64,000 nucleotides of DNA from CAWJNF01 sp963844235 (lineage in GTDB: Bacteria > Actinomycetota > Thermoleophilia > Gaiellales > Gaiellaceae). The notes under the pieces are model-generated. The model saw only the letters and a program-made list of their open reading frames with translations. It was not told the origin of the DNA and made no database searches. The stretch covers positions 89,891 through 153,890 of the forward strand of contig CAWJNF010000002.1 in the NCBI GenBank assembly GCA_963844235.1. Direction: 5' to 3'. This document shows positions 31,669 to 40,587 of the stretch, in pieces. The position numbers were made by a program, and so were the translations under genes. Numbering within the stretch: the first letter of the stretch is position 1; the number at the start of each line of letters is the position of its first letter.

Positions 31669-32415
31669 TCAGTGGAAATACTGGCCTCCGTCGATCACCA
31701 TCGTCTGACCCGTCACGAACGCCGCGGCCGGGCCACTGAAGAAGACGGCGGCGCCCACCACGTCCTCCGGGAGCTGGTCGCGCTGAAGCGTACGGGAGGC
31801 GACCGAGACGTCGCGCAGCTTCTCGATCACCTCGGGATGCGCCATGACCCCGTCCGACATCGTGAATCCCGGCGCGACGCAGTTGACGAGGATGCCGTCC
31901 TTGCCGAGCTCTCGGGCGAGCGCACGGGTGAACGCGACGATCGCCCCCTTGCTCGTGACGTAGTGGAGCAGGTACGGCACGCCCCGGAACGGCGTCCCCG
32001 ACGAGACGGTGACGATCCTGCCTCCGCCCTGCGCTCGCATGACGGGCACGACGGCTTGGCAGCAGAGGAACATCGAGAGAACGTTGACGTCCATGACCCG
32101 ACGCCACTCGTCGATCGGGATCTCCTCGAACGGCCTCATCGCGAGCGACGCGTAGAGGCCGGCGTTGTTGACGAGCACGTCGATCCGCCCGCAGCTTGCG
32201 AGCGTCTGCTCGACGACCCGAGCCACCTCCGTCTCCACCGACACGTCGGCCGTGAGCCCGACGCCGTCCGGGAGCTCCGCAGCCGCCTCCTCGGCCCGCT
32301 CGAGATCGGCGACGACGATGCGCGCGCCCTCCTCCGCAAGCCCGCGCGCGATCGCCAGCCCGATGCCCTGCGAGCCGCCGGTGACGATCGCTACCTTGCC
32401 CTCGAGACTCCCCAC
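31669..32415 (-). CDS. Short-chain dehydrogenase/reductase
   Basis: A 248-residue classical SDR: TGGSQGIGLAIA cofactor loop, VVADLE after strand 2 (NAD preference), LVNNAGLY, TVSSGTPFRG and YVTSKGA catalytic residues, and a terminal VIDGGQYFH. GTG 32415 is 2 nt after the NIPSNAP stop, and a longer upstream frame lacks similarity. It forms an operon with the NIPSNAP and Ddn-like genes. The substrate is unknown. Confidence 0.9.
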   Translation of the reverse strand: MGSLEGKVAIVTGGSQGIGLAIARGLAEEGARIVVADLERAEEAAAELPDGVGLTADVSVETEVARVVEQTLASCGRIDVLVNNAGLYASLAMRPFEEIPIDEWRRVMDVNVLSMFLCCQAVVPVMRAQGGGRIVTVSSGTPFRGVPYLLHYVTSKGAIVAFTRALARELGKDGILVNCVAPGFTMSDGVMAHPEVIEKLRDVSVASRTLQRDQLPEDVVGAAVFFSGPAAAFVTGQTMVIDGGQYFH

Positions 32416-32417
32416 CG

Positions 32418-32732
32418 CTAGCCGAGCGGGGAAAACGCGGTGGGCACGAGGATGCGGTTCTGCTGTGTGTGAATGAGCGGCTGGATCTTGGGCAGGAAGG
32501 CCTGCCAGCGTTCGTCGGCCTGCAGGCGCGCCCGCCGCTGCTCGCGCTCCGCGTAGCTGTCGTAGCGCCACATGCTCGTGTAGGTCGAGAGCGCCCCGAC
32601 GTCGGTCGTGAAGGCGGCGACGAAGCCGCCGAGGATCTCCGTCTGGATCGCGATTCCCTCGGACTCATAGAGGCGGACGAGCTCGAGGAGCTTGCCCGTG
32701 TAGACGTGGTAGTCGCGCTGCTCGACGATCAT
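32418..32732 (-). CDS. NIPSNAP family protein
   Basis: A 104-residue single-domain dimeric alpha/beta-barrel protein. The start MIVEQRDYHVYTGKLLELVRLYESEG and the middle WRYDSYAEREQRRARLQADERWQAFL are typical for bacterial NIPSNAP proteins, which are often encoded next to oxidoreductases and are of uncertain function. It starts 1 nt after the stop of the Ddn-like gene and ends 2 nt before the SDR, so all three are co-translated. Confidence 0.88.
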   Translation of the reverse strand: MIVEQRDYHVYTGKLLELVRLYESEGIAIQTEILGGFVAAFTTDVGALSTYTSMWRYDSYAEREQRRARLQADERWQAFLPKIQPLIHTQQNRILVPTAFSPLG

Positions 32733-32733
32733 C

Positions 32734-33171
32734 TCACGCCGGGTCGGCGAGCCGGAAGACGGGGTGGCGAGGCGCCTCGGCGGCGAAGGCCTCGAGCGGG
32801 GACTCCGGCGTGACGTCGAAGAACGAGCGCGTGATCGGCACTCGCCGCACGTACTCCCGCAGCACGGGCGCGCTCTCCTCGGGCCCGACCTCGACGATGA
32901 CCGGCCGCTCGCTGCGGCGGCCGCGCGACAGCTCCACCGTGCCGGCGGCGCGCGCGTTCTTCACCCATTCGCGCTCGCCGTAGGGCGACACGAGGTAGCG
33001 CCGGCCGTCGAGCTCGGTGAGGATCACGGGCGTGGAGTAGCGCCGGCCGCTCTTGCGCCCGGGCACGGTGAGCAGGTACGTGTTGCGGTCGCCGATGCCG
33101 AGGTGGACGAACGAGCGCACGGCGACGTTGCCGACGCGTCGCAGAGGTGTGAGCCGGTACGTGGCAGCCAC
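32734..33171 (-). CDS. F420-dependent nitroreductase-like (Ddn family) protein
   Basis: A 145-residue split-beta-barrel protein with the family motif LLTVPGRKSGRRYSTPVIL, the flavin-phosphate-binding part of deazaflavin-dependent Ddn-type enzymes, and VSPYGEREWVKNARAAG downstream. These proteins use reduced F420 to reduce quinones or nitro compounds. It is the first gene of an operon with NIPSNAP and SDR genes. Quinone protection or a reductive catabolic step are both possible. Confidence 0.85.
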   Translation of the reverse strand: MAATYRLTPLRRVGNVAVRSFVHLGIGDRNTYLLTVPGRKSGRRYSTPVILTELDGRRYLVSPYGEREWVKNARAAGTVELSRGRRSERPVIVEVGPEESAPVLREYVRRVPITRSFFDVTPESPLEAFAAEAPRHPVFRLADPA

Positions 33172-33195
33172 ACCACGCCATCCTAGGAAAGCGCG

Positions 33196-33585
33196 CTACG
33201 CAGGCGGGGCGCCCTTCGACTCCCAGTAGCGGTTCAGCGCGCCCTGGACCTTGAAGAACCAGATGAAGGGCCCGGCGATGGGCAGCAGGACCCAGAGGCC
33301 GGTGATCACCCGCACCGGCGCCGAGTCCTTACCTCCGCCGTCGAGGTCCTCGTACATGTACCTGACCTCCGACGGGACGACGAAGTAGGTGACGACGCCG
33401 ATGACGAGGAAGATGACGAGGCCGATGACGCCGCCGATTCCGTTCCCCGAGTACCGCTTGATCTCCTCCTGGGTGCGGTAGACCCACACGAACGCGTAGA
33501 TCCCGAGCGTGAGGATGGCCCAGAGGATCGAGAGCCCTATCGATCGCGTCTCGCCCAGCGGCCCTCGCTGGCCGGTGGCTTCCAT
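33196..33585 (-). CDS. DUF4234-type small membrane protein
   Basis: A 129-residue protein with three hydrophobic segments: SIGLSILWAILTLGIYAFVWVYRTQEE (residues ~16-42), IGLVIFLVIGVVTYFVV (~55-71) and VITGLWVLLPIAGPFIWFFKVQ (~91-112). The YxFVWxYRTQEEIKRY element matches the DUF4234 family. ATG 33585 has GGGAGG 5 nt upstream; a very long frame extending further upstream is a shadow. The function is unknown. It is divergent from the SDR at 33661. Confidence 0.75.
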   Translation of the reverse strand: MEATGQRGPLGETRSIGLSILWAILTLGIYAFVWVYRTQEEIKRYSGNGIGGVIGLVIFLVIGVVTYFVVPSEVRYMYEDLDGGGKDSAPVRVITGLWVLLPIAGPFIWFFKVQGALNRYWESKGAPPA

Positions 33586-33660
33586 GGGAACCTCCCGGTT
33601 TCGTGGACCGCGGCATCGTACTCCGCACGTCCGATAGCACCAGTCTGATAGAAGAACCCC

Positions 33661-34404
33661 GTGCCGAGTCGCTACGACTTCAGCGGACGCGTGGCCCTCC
33701 TCACCGGGGCGGCCAGCGGGATCGGGCGGGCGGCGGCGGAGCGCCTGCTGGCGAGCGGCGGGCAGGTGGCGATCCTCGACCGGGACGCGGCGCTGGCGGC
33801 GGAGACGGCGAGCGCGCTCGGCGCGCTGGCGGTTCCGGCCGACGTCACGCGCTCGTCCGAGGTCGACGCGGCCGTCCAGCGCGTCGAGTCGGAGCTCGGC
33901 CGGCTCGACATCCTCGTGTGCTCGGCGGGCGTAGGCGGCGACTCCCTCCATACGGAGGACGTTTCGGACGCCGAGTGGCAGCGGGTCTTCGACGTGAACT
34001 GCCACGGCGTCTTCTACTGCAACCGGGCCGTCATCCCGGGGATGAAGCGGCGGGGTCACGGTCGCATCGTCAACATCGCCTCGATCGCGGGCAAGGAGGG
34101 CAACCCGATGGCCGGGGCCTACTCGGCCTCGAAGGCCGCGGTAATCGCGATGACGAAGTCGATCGGCAAGGATCTCGTGGGCACGGGTGTCCTCGCCAAC
34201 TCGATCGCACCGGCCGTGATCGAGACGCCGATGCTGGACCAGCTCACGGAGGAGCACCGCGAATACATGGTCTCGCGCATCCCACTCGGCAGGCTCGGCC
34301 AGCCGGAGGAGGTCGCGGCGCTGATCTGCTGGCTGGCGAGCGACGAGATGACGTTCTCGACCGGCGCGTGCTTCGACATCTCCGGCGGCCGTGCGACCTA
34401 CTGA
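33661..34404 (+). CDS. Short-chain dehydrogenase/reductase
   Basis: A 247-residue SDR: TGAASGIGRAAAERLL, ILDRD after strand 2 (NAD-type), LVCSAGVGGD in place of NNAG, NIASIAGKEG and YSASKAAV catalytic residues, C-terminal CFDISGGRATY. The start is GTG with only a weak upstream purine stretch. It is followed by copy 2 of the GGCCGGA hairpin and by an NAD-dependent epimerase, on the same strand. Sugar or polyol oxidation is a reasonable guess given the epimerase and aldose-1-epimerase-like neighbours. Confidence 0.9.
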   Translation: MPSRYDFSGRVALLTGAASGIGRAAAERLLASGGQVAILDRDAALAAETASALGALAVPADVTRSSEVDAAVQRVESELGRLDILVCSAGVGGDSLHTEDVSDAEWQRVFDVNCHGVFYCNRAVIPGMKRRGHGRIVNIASIAGKEGNPMAGAYSASKAAVIAMTKSIGKDLVGTGVLANSIAPAVIETPMLDQLTEEHREYMVSRIPLGRLGQPEEVAALICWLASDEMTFSTGACFDISGGRATY

Positions 34405-34408
34405 CGAT

Positions 34409-34437
34409 TCGAGGGCCGGATGAGATCCGGCCCCTAC
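34409..34437. repeat. Dispersed GGCCGGA hairpin, copy 2
   Basis: Identical over 29 nt to copy 1 at 31629-31657. It starts 5 nt after the SDR stop and ends 10 nt before the epimerase start, so it is likely transcribed within the operon. Confidence 0.7.
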
Positions 34438-34446
34438 GGCTGACCG

Positions 34447-35400
34447 GTGGCCGAGCGCTTTCTCGTCACCGGCGTACTGGGCTGCCTCGGGGCCTGGGTG
34501 GCTCGCACGCTCGTGCGCGAGGGCGCCGAGGTGGTCGGGCTCGACGTCGGCACCGACCCACGTCGGCTGCGCGAGATCATGGCGGCGAACGAGCTCGAGC
34601 GCGTCGCGCTCGTCCAGGGCGACATCACGCTGGCCGAGGACCTCGGCCGGGTGCTGGACGACCACGAGATCACGAGCGTGATCCATCTCGCCGCCCTGCA
34701 GATTCCGTTCTGCCGCGAGAACCCCGCGCTCGGCGCGGCGGTGAACGTCCTCGGCACCGTGAACGTCTTCGAGGCGGTGAAGCAGCGCCGCGAGCGGATC
34801 GCAGGCCCGCTTGTCTATGCGAGCTCTGCCGCCTACTTCGGCCCCGACGACGCCGCCCGCGCGCTCGAGCGCGAGGACGCCCTCTCGCGGCCCATCACGC
34901 ACTACGGCGTCTACAAGCAGGCGAACGAGGGAAACGCACGGATCTACTGGCAGGACGAGGGCGTCTCGTCCCTCGGCCTGAGGCCCTTCATCGTCTACGG
35001 CCCGGCCCGCGACCAGGGCGTCACGGCCGCGCCTACGCTCGCGACCAGAGCGGCAGTTCTGGGCGACGGATACCACATCGCGTTCGGAGGACGCCTGACG
35101 CTCAACTACGCCGAGGACGTTGCCCGCGCGCTCACGGCCATGAGCCGCTCGGGTTTCGAGGGAGCGGCAGTGTGGAACATGCCCGGCCCGCAGGTCCACC
35201 TGCGCGAGATCGTGGCCGCCATCGAGGCGGCGGTCCCGGAGTCGTCCGGCACGATCACCTTCGACGACGTCCCGCTCCCGGTTCCGCCCGACATGCAGGT
35301 CGGGGGGCTCGAGGAGGCGATCGGACCGGTGGCCGTGACGCCGGTGGCGGACGCGGTGCGCGCCACGGTGGAGCACTTCCGGCGCCAGCCGTCTCCGTGA
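34447..35400 (+). CDS. NAD-dependent epimerase/dehydratase family protein
   Basis: A 317-residue extended SDR. The Rossmann motif is VTGVLGCLGAWVARTLV, with VVGLDVG after strand 2. The catalytic Tyr-Lys is HYGVYKQANEGN, and LRPFIVYGPARDQG matches the sugar-nucleotide epimerase group. GTG 34447 is the first start. Its stop overlaps the next gene's GTG (GTGA). It could act on a nucleotide sugar or a free sugar acid such as a uronate; no glycosyltransferase is nearby. Confidence 0.88.
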   Translation: MAERFLVTGVLGCLGAWVARTLVREGAEVVGLDVGTDPRRLREIMAANELERVALVQGDITLAEDLGRVLDDHEITSVIHLAALQIPFCRENPALGAAVNVLGTVNVFEAVKQRRERIAGPLVYASSAAYFGPDDAARALEREDALSRPITHYGVYKQANEGNARIYWQDEGVSSLGLRPFIVYGPARDQGVTAAPTLATRAAVLGDGYHIAFGGRLTLNYAEDVARALTAMSRSGFEGAAVWNMPGPQVHLREIVAAIEAAVPESSGTITFDDVPLPVPPDMQVGGLEEAIGPVAVTPVADAVRATVEHFRRQPSP

Positions 35401-36315
35401 TCGTCCTGCGCTCGGCCGAGCTGCTCGTCCGCCTCGACCCGAGCCACGGCGGCGAGATGCTCGACCTCGTCGATCTGCGCACGGGGCGCCAGCTCCTCGG
35501 CAGGCCGCCCTTCGGGTCCGAGCAGCCGCTCGGCGGCGACCTCGACGAGACGGCCTGGACGGCTCGCTACCGCGGCGGCTGGCAGGTCGCGCTCCCGAAT
35601 GCCGGTACCGCCTGCGAGGTCGGGGGCTCCTACCACGGTTTCCACGGGCGCGCGTCTATCGATCCGTGGCAGGTTCGAGCGGCGGGTGGCAGCCGCTGCG
35701 TGCTCGAGTGGAGTGGCCACGGCCTCCGTGTCCGGCGCTACCTTCGAGCTGGCGGGCAGCGGGGTGACGGTTCACGTCGAGGCGCGTGCTGTGGAGGAGC
35801 GGACGCCGCTCGTCGCCGTCGAGCACCTGACCGTGGGTCTCGAGCTGCTCGAGCCCGAGGTGGAGATCGAGCTTCCGGGCGGCCATGTCTACGAGCTCTC
35901 GGAAGCCGACGGGCCACCCGTCCCGCCGCCAGATGCCTGCACCTGGCCGGAAGCGCGGCTCCTCGACGGGTCGGTGGAGCGCTGCGACCGCTGGCCGCTC
36001 GACCGCCCGCGCAGCCGCCTGCTGGCGGTCGCCGAGCTGTCCGAGGGCCGCGCGACTGTCCGCAACCCGTCGCGCGGACAGGGGCTCGAGATCGTGTGGG
36101 AGGCCGACTGGCTGCGGCACTGCTGGCTCTGGCACGAAGCCCGCCTCTACGGCGGCCCCTGGCGCGGCCAGGCGGAGATCCTGGCGATCGAGCCGGCGTC
36201 GGTACCGCACTCGCTGGGGCTCGCGGCGGCGATCGAGCACGGCCAGGCCCGCTGGCTCGAGGCGGGAGAATCGGCTTCCTACCGACTCGCCGTACGGGCC
36301 CTGCGCTCAGGCTAA
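35397..36315 (+). CDS. Aldose-1-epimerase-like protein, frameshifted
   Basis: The protein begins at GTG 35397 (overlapping the epimerase stop) with VIVLRSAELLVRLDPSHGGEMLDLVDLRTGRQLLG and continues to GSYHGFHGRASIDPWQV and GHGLRVRRY. It then goes on in the next frame as FELAGSGVTVHVEARAVEE and WEADWLRHCWLWHEARLYG to 36315. Removing one C around 35740-35742 would give RRYFELAGSG and a single ~305-residue product. The fold resembles galactose mutarotase-like proteins (DUF4432/aldose epimerase type). Either a recent inactivating insertion or a sequencing error. Its 3' end overlaps the convergent MFS gene by 9 nt. Confidence 0.65.
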
Positions 36316-37548
36316 GGGCTCGCGCTCCGCCGGATCGGCCTCGCGCCGCCCGAGGGTCTCGGGCGTGCGTACCGCGAGCACGAGCGCGAGGACGGCGGGG
36401 ATCGCGCTGACCGCGAACGCCTTCTGCAGGCCGGCGCCGCTCGCGACGAGACCGGCGACGAGCGGCCCCAGCGCGAAGCCGACGTCCCCGGAGAGCCGGA
36501 ACACGCCGGCCGCCGCCCCGAGCGCGCCGCGGGGAGCGAGGTCCGAGAGCATCGCACTCGGCGCGACGCCGCCGATCCCGGAGACGACGGCGAGCGCGGC
36601 GACGGCGAGTGCGAAGGCGACCGGCCCGTCTGCGAAGCCGAGAAGTGCGGTCACGAGTGCCGTCCCGGCGAGCGCCGGAACGAGCACGAGCTTGCGTCCC
36701 CGCCTGTCGGCGGCGGCGCCCGCCGGGTAGAGGACGACCAGCTCGACCGCGAGCCCGATCGCGAAGACGACGCCGATGGCGCTCGGCGACATGCCGAGCT
36801 CGTCCCGCCCGAACAAGGCGAGCAGCGTCCCGAACACGGCGGAGAACATCCACAGGTAGGCCAGCTGGCTCGCGAGCGTGGCGGCGATCCCGGGTGTCCG
36901 CAATACGTCGCCGAGCCTCGAGCGGAGGTTTCCCGCCTGGAGCGGCCGCTCGGCCGCCCCGCCGGGCAGCGTGCCGGGAACGTAGCGAAGGTAGAGGGTG
37001 CCGGCGGCGACGGCGAGCACGGCGGCCGCGTAGAGAGGCGTCTCGAGCCCAAAGTGGTCGGCGAGGAAGCCGCCGATGAAACCACCGGCCGCGAGCCCGA
37101 TGTTGAAGCTGCCGTAGAAGAGGCCCATTGTGCGGGCCATGCGGTTCCTCGGCACGACCCGCAGGAGGTACGCATAGCTCGCCGTCTGGGCGAGCGCGGA
37201 GCTCGCCCCGACCGCGCCCCAGCCGACGACGGCGAGCGGAAACGTCGGGGCGAGACCCGTCAGCAACGCGAAGACGGCGACCAGCGCGAGGCCGGCGGCG
37301 CCGGCGCTGCGCTCCCCGATCCGGTCGACGATCGCTCCCGCGTAGAGGTCGAAGCCGAGCCGCGCGATCCCGTACGCGGCGATCAGGAGTCCGGCCGCCC
37401 CGTAGCCGACGTCGAAGGAGCGCGCGTACAGCGGCAGGACGGGAAGGACGATCCCGTTGCCGAGCATGAGGACGAACGCGATGCCGATGATGGCGACGAC
37501 CGAGCGATCGGCGAGCACCGCGCCGATCCCGGTCCGGGGTCGCCTCAT
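36307..37548 (-). CDS. MFS transporter
   Basis: A 413-residue major facilitator with 12 predicted helices. VGYGAAGLLIAAYGIARLGFDLYAGAIVDRIGER carries the loop 2-3 motif, and RNRMARTMGLFYGSFNIGLAAGG is the helix-5 region of drug-efflux-type MFS proteins. ATG 37548 overlaps the stop of the upstream MFS gene as ATGA; a longer frame upstream is a shadow of that gene. Two coupled MFS genes in a row may form a heteromeric or sequentially regulated export/import pair. The substrate is unknown. Confidence 0.88.
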   Translation of the reverse strand: MRRPRTGIGAVLADRSVVAIIGIAFVLMLGNGIVLPVLPLYARSFDVGYGAAGLLIAAYGIARLGFDLYAGAIVDRIGERSAGAAGLALVAVFALLTGLAPTFPLAVVGWGAVGASSALAQTASYAYLLRVVPRNRMARTMGLFYGSFNIGLAAGGFIGGFLADHFGLETPLYAAAVLAVAAGTLYLRYVPGTLPGGAAERPLQAGNLRSRLGDVLRTPGIAATLASQLAYLWMFSAVFGTLLALFGRDELGMSPSAIGVVFAIGLAVELVVLYPAGAAADRRGRKLVLVPALAGTALVTALLGFADGPVAFALAVAALAVVSGIGGVAPSAMLSDLAPRGALGAAAGVFRLSGDVGFALGPLVAGLVASGAGLQKAFAVSAIPAVLALVLAVRTPETLGRREADPAEREPLA

Positions 37549-38729
37549 CCGAGCGACCGCGTGGCGACCGGGATTCCCCGGTGCAGGCGCTCCCGTGTCA
37601 GCGTCGCCGCCAGCGCCAGGAAGAGCGTCGCCGTGGCGACGATCAGCCACAGCGCGCCGGTGAAGCTGCCCGAGAGGTCGCGGACGGCTCCGAGGAGGAA
37701 AGGCGCGACGGACGTGAGGCAGTACCCGGCTCCCAGCATCAGGCCGGCGACGGCGGCCACCTGGCGCGGCTCGTCCGCGACGTCGAGCGGGAGCGTCATG
37801 ACGAGCGCGAACAGCCCCCCGTTGACGAAGCCGTAGAGCGCCGCCCAGGCGAAACCGCCTCCGGGAACGAGCACGACGCCCACGAGTGCGATCACCATGA
37901 CGGCCGCACAACCGACGAAATAGCGCCGGCGGGAGCCTGCCCGCTCGGCCGCCGCGGACACGAGCAGGCTGCCCGGGATCGAGGCGATGTTGAGCACCGC
38001 CAGCAGGGCGCCGGCACTCGCCTCGCTCCAGCCGCGTTCGACATATGCGTCCGGAAGCCAGGCGTTGACGCCGTAGAAGCCGACGCCGAGCAGCGCGAAC
38101 ATCGTCACGAGGAGCCAGGCGACCCCGCTCCGTACCGGCAGCGGCGCCGGCCGCGCGGAGACCGCCGGAACCGCGGGCAGTCGCCGTGCCTGTGCGAGCC
38201 AGAGCAGCGCGAGACCTACGGAGACCGCGGAGAACACGAGCAGCGCCGTGCGCCAGGAGCCGGCCGCCGCGAGCGGGACGGCGGCCGCCGCGGCGAGTGC
38301 CGACCCGGTATTGATGCCGCCGACGTAGATGCCGGTGGCGAAGGCCGGCCGGTCACGGAATCCCTCCTTGACCGCGACGGGCATGAGCGCGCCCGCCACG
38401 GCAATGCCGATGCCAACGGGGAACGTGAGCAGGAGCACGGCCACGGCACCCGGCGCGAGAGCGCGCGCCATCCCGGCAAGCCCGAGCAGGGCGACCGCCA
38501 GGCCGATCGCCCTGTGCAGGCCGATGCTCCCGGACACGTACGCGGCTGCGGGCGCGAACAGACCCATGCAGGCGACCGGGATCGTGCTGAGCAGCCCGGC
38601 GACGGCATGTGAGACGCCGAGGTCGGCCTGGATCTCGGGAATGAGCGGTCCGAGCCCGACGATCTGCGGCCGGAGCGTGAGCGCCACGGCGAACAGGCAG
38701 GCGAGCAGGGCGACGCCGCCGCGGGCCAC
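37545..38729 (-). CDS. MFS transporter, CynX/NimT-like
   Basis: A 394-residue MFS protein from GTG 38729. LTLRPQIVGLGPLIPEIQADLGVSHAVAGLLSTIPVACMG is the hallmark N-terminal region of the CynX/NimT (cyanate/nitroimidazole) subgroup, followed by FGxxR-like loop elements and a second six-helix half starting LLVTMFALLGVGFYGVNAWLP. It is co-translated with the second MFS gene by an ATGA overlap. Substrates of most members are unknown. Confidence 0.88.
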   Translation of the reverse strand: MARGGVALLACLFAVALTLRPQIVGLGPLIPEIQADLGVSHAVAGLLSTIPVACMGLFAPAAAYVSGSIGLHRAIGLAVALLGLAGMARALAPGAVAVLLLTFPVGIGIAVAGALMPVAVKEGFRDRPAFATGIYVGGINTGSALAAAAAVPLAAAGSWRTALLVFSAVSVGLALLWLAQARRLPAVPAVSARPAPLPVRSGVAWLLVTMFALLGVGFYGVNAWLPDAYVERGWSEASAGALLAVLNIASIPGSLLVSAAAERAGSRRRYFVGCAAVMVIALVGVVLVPGGGFAWAALYGFVNGGLFALVMTLPLDVADEPRQVAAVAGLMLGAGYCLTSVAPFLLGAVRDLSGSFTGALWLIVATATLFLALAATLTRERLHRGIPVATRSLG

Positions 38730-38783
38730 GTCAGGACCGAGATCGCGGAATCCGAGTCTCGTACAGGTCGAGCATCCTCGGCG

Positions 38784-38954
38784 CTAGTGCTCCGTCTCGG
38801 AAGTCCCTTGATGCTCCGGCGCGCGAAAAGCGAGCCGGGCAAGGACGCAGGGCGCGTCAATGCTGGACTTGAAGTATTGGCGCGACCGAGGACACAGCAC
38901 GGCGACGCTTTGCAGCCGCCGGAGCGCAAGACGACCTTCGGGACGGAGCACTGG
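38784..38954. repeat. 171-nt imperfect palindrome, possible MITE or structured RNA
   Basis: The left arm from GTGCTCCGTC (38787) and the reverse complement of the right arm from 38951 align without gaps over the first ~49 nt (GTGCTCCGTC, GCTCCGGCG and AAAGCG are shared) and then with one gap to a centre near 38869, where CAATGC pairs with GTATTG. I estimate about 70% complementarity overall. It fills most of the space between the CynX-like MFS gene and the ABM gene and stops 2 nt before the ABM stop codon. Confidence 0.65.
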
Positions 38955-38955
38955 T

Positions 38956-39249
38956 CTACACCTCCCAGGTCTCGTAGAACGCGCGCTCCCGCGACTCGAG
39001 CCTCGGGATCGCGTCGCCGAAGCCCCACTGCTTGAAGTGCTCGGAGTCGACGTGGGCCTGGTAGGCGTCGGCGTCCGCGTACTGCTCGTAGAAGAAGAAC
39101 ACGTTCGGGTTCTCCGGGTCCCGGTGAGGCTGGTACAGGAGAATCCCCGGCTCGGCTTTGGAAGGACCCGCAAGCTGGCGGATGGCGGCCTCGACGTTCT
39201 CCGCCTCGCCCTCCTTCGCAGTCCACTTCGCACAAACGACGTACGCCAT
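38956..39249 (-). CDS. Antibiotic biosynthesis monooxygenase (ABM/YgiN) family protein
   Basis: A 97-residue dimeric ferredoxin-fold protein: VVCAKWTAKEGEAENVEAAIRQLAG at the start, LLYQPHRDPENPNVFFFYEQYADADAYQAH in the middle, and a FKQW helix near the end. Members are cofactor-free quinol or anthrone monooxygenases, or heme-degrading enzymes. AGGAG precedes ATG 39249. It is followed by the long palindrome and preceded by an MBL-fold gene on the same strand (43-nt gap). Confidence 0.88.
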   Translation of the reverse strand: MAYVVCAKWTAKEGEAENVEAAIRQLAGPSKAEPGILLYQPHRDPENPNVFFFYEQYADADAYQAHVDSEHFKQWGFGDAIPRLESRERAFYETWEV

Positions 39250-39292
39250 CAGGTGCTCCTTTCTGGGTTGAACGTCCTCGGATCGCAGCGTC

Positions 39293-40135
39293 CTACCGCT
39301 GCTTCTCGACGGCCCTCCTGAGCCCGTCGTAGGTCAGGTCGAAACCGGGATACGAGTCGCCGACGTACGCCGGATCGCCGCCGCCAGCCACCAGGTCGGC
39401 CTCGGTGGCGGCCGCGAACTCCGCCACCGTCTGGCCGCCGCGGACGCGATCCGCCATCCGACGGAGCGCCGCCCGCATACGAGCCAGGTGACCGGCCGGC
39501 TCGGCGACCTCGCCGAAGTGCGCCAGCCTGAGCACCGTCGGTCGGCGCCCCTCGATCGCCGCGAGCGAGGCCTCCCAGGCGTCCAGGTCGATTCCGGGGG
39601 GTGCCGCCGCCGCGTACAGGAAGCCGCCCGGCGGAATGAGCACGCCCGCGGCGTCGCCCGTGTAGCAGGCGCCGTCGGATCCGAGGAACGACACGTGGTG
39701 CCGGGCGTGACCGGGAGTCGGAAAGACGTCGAGGTCGAGCACCGAGCCGCCGAGCACATGGACGTTTGCTGCCGGAACCGCCTCGATGTGTCCGAACAGG
39801 CGGTCGAAGGCGGTGCCGTAGAGCGCGCGGGCGCTTTCCTCGAGGCGACCCGGGTCGATCAGGTGCGGAGCGCCACGCTCGTGGACGTGGACCTGCAGGT
39901 GTGGGTATCGCCGCACGAGCCCGCCGGCCGCGCCGCAGTGGTCGGGGTGGATGTGGGTGAGCAGGAGGTGGCGCAGGCCCGCAGGGTCGACGCCGTGCGC
40001 GTGGAGGCCACGAAGCAAGGCATCGACGCAGCTCGCCGGGCCGCAGTCGACGAGCGCCGGCTCGGAGCCGTCGAGCAGCCAGGCCCCGATCACGCCCGGC
40101 CGGCCGATGTGGTCGAGGTCGACGAGGATGGCCAT
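39293..40135 (-). CDS. Metallo-beta-lactamase-fold hydrolase
   Basis: A 280-residue MBL protein. Metal ligands are in LLLTHIHPDHCGAAGG (HxHxDH), FPTPGHARHHVSFLG and CYTGDAAG, and a last His in RLAHFGE. The early VDLDHIGRPGVIGAWLLDGSEPALVDCGP is typical of glyoxalase II-like/SoxH-type members. ATG 40135 is 5 nt after the stop of the 2Fe-2S gene, so it is probably in the Mo-hydroxylase transcript. A thioester or lactone hydrolase is likely. Confidence 0.88.
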   Translation of the reverse strand: MAILVDLDHIGRPGVIGAWLLDGSEPALVDCGPASCVDALLRGLHAHGVDPAGLRHLLLTHIHPDHCGAAGGLVRRYPHLQVHVHERGAPHLIDPGRLEESARALYGTAFDRLFGHIEAVPAANVHVLGGSVLDLDVFPTPGHARHHVSFLGSDGACYTGDAAGVLIPPGGFLYAAAAPPGIDLDAWEASLAAIEGRRPTVLRLAHFGEVAEPAGHLARMRAALRRMADRVRGGQTVAEFAAATEADLVAGGGDPAYVGDSYPGFDLTYDGLRRAVEKQR

Positions 40136-40140
40136 GTCGC

Positions 40141-40587
40141 TCAGGACGCCGCCGCGTGCCTCACCGCAGCGAGGATCTTGACGTAGCAGCCGCATCGGCA
40201 CAGGTTGCCTGCCAGCGCGAGCCTGATCTCGTCGTCGTCCGGCAGGGGGTTCTCCTCGAGCAGCCCGATGGTCGTCAGGATCATGCCGGGCGTGCAGAAG
40301 CCGCACTGGAAGGCGTGCGCGTCCGCGAATGCGCGCTGCACCGGGTGATCGCCGCCGAGCCCCTCCGTGGTGACCACCGAGGAGCCCTCGGCAAGCGGAG
40401 CGAACAGAAGGCAGGCCGAGATCGGCTGCCCGTCGACGAGCGCGGTGCATGCTCCGCAGACCCCGATCCCGCACGTCTCGCGCACGGACAGGATCCCGAA
40501 GTCGCGACGCAGGACGACGAGCAGGCTCTCGGTGGGGAGCGCGTCGGCTTCCACCTCGGCCCCGTTCAGGGTGAACTGAACCCTCAC
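40141..40587 (-). CDS. Molybdenum hydroxylase 2Fe-2S subunit
   Basis: A 148-residue two-cluster ferredoxin subunit: [17 protein letters not shown] with a following ISAC, then CGFCTPGM and CRCGCYVK. The last motif has CRCGCY rather than the common CRCTGY, one additional cysteine. GTG 40587 begins [11 protein letters not shown], the usual start of the family. It lies downstream of the Mo and FAD genes, separated from the Mo gene by 232 nt that contain a hairpin and a short tandem repeat. It would pass electrons from the Mo site to FAD. Confidence 0.88.
   Translation of the reverse strand: MRVQFTLNGAEVEADALPTESLLVVLRRDFGILSVRETCGIGVCGACTALVDGQPISACLLFAPLAEGSSVVTTEGLGGDHPVQRAFADAHAFQCGFCTPGMILTTIGLLEENPLPDDDEIRLALAGNLCRCGCYVKILAAVRHAAAS

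Noticed and set aside
33196..35376. 726-residue minus-strand frame ending in the DUF4234 protein
   Set aside because: Only the last 129 residues (from ATG 33585 with GGGAGG) have family character; the upstream part is antisense to well-supported SDR and epimerase genes.
33603..36410. 935-residue plus-strand open frame across SDR, epimerase and mutarotase-like genes
   Set aside because: Its translation is Arg/Gly/Pro-rich and without domain similarity except over 35397-35745, where it is the true first frame of the mutarotase-like gene. The rest is a GC-rich shadow.
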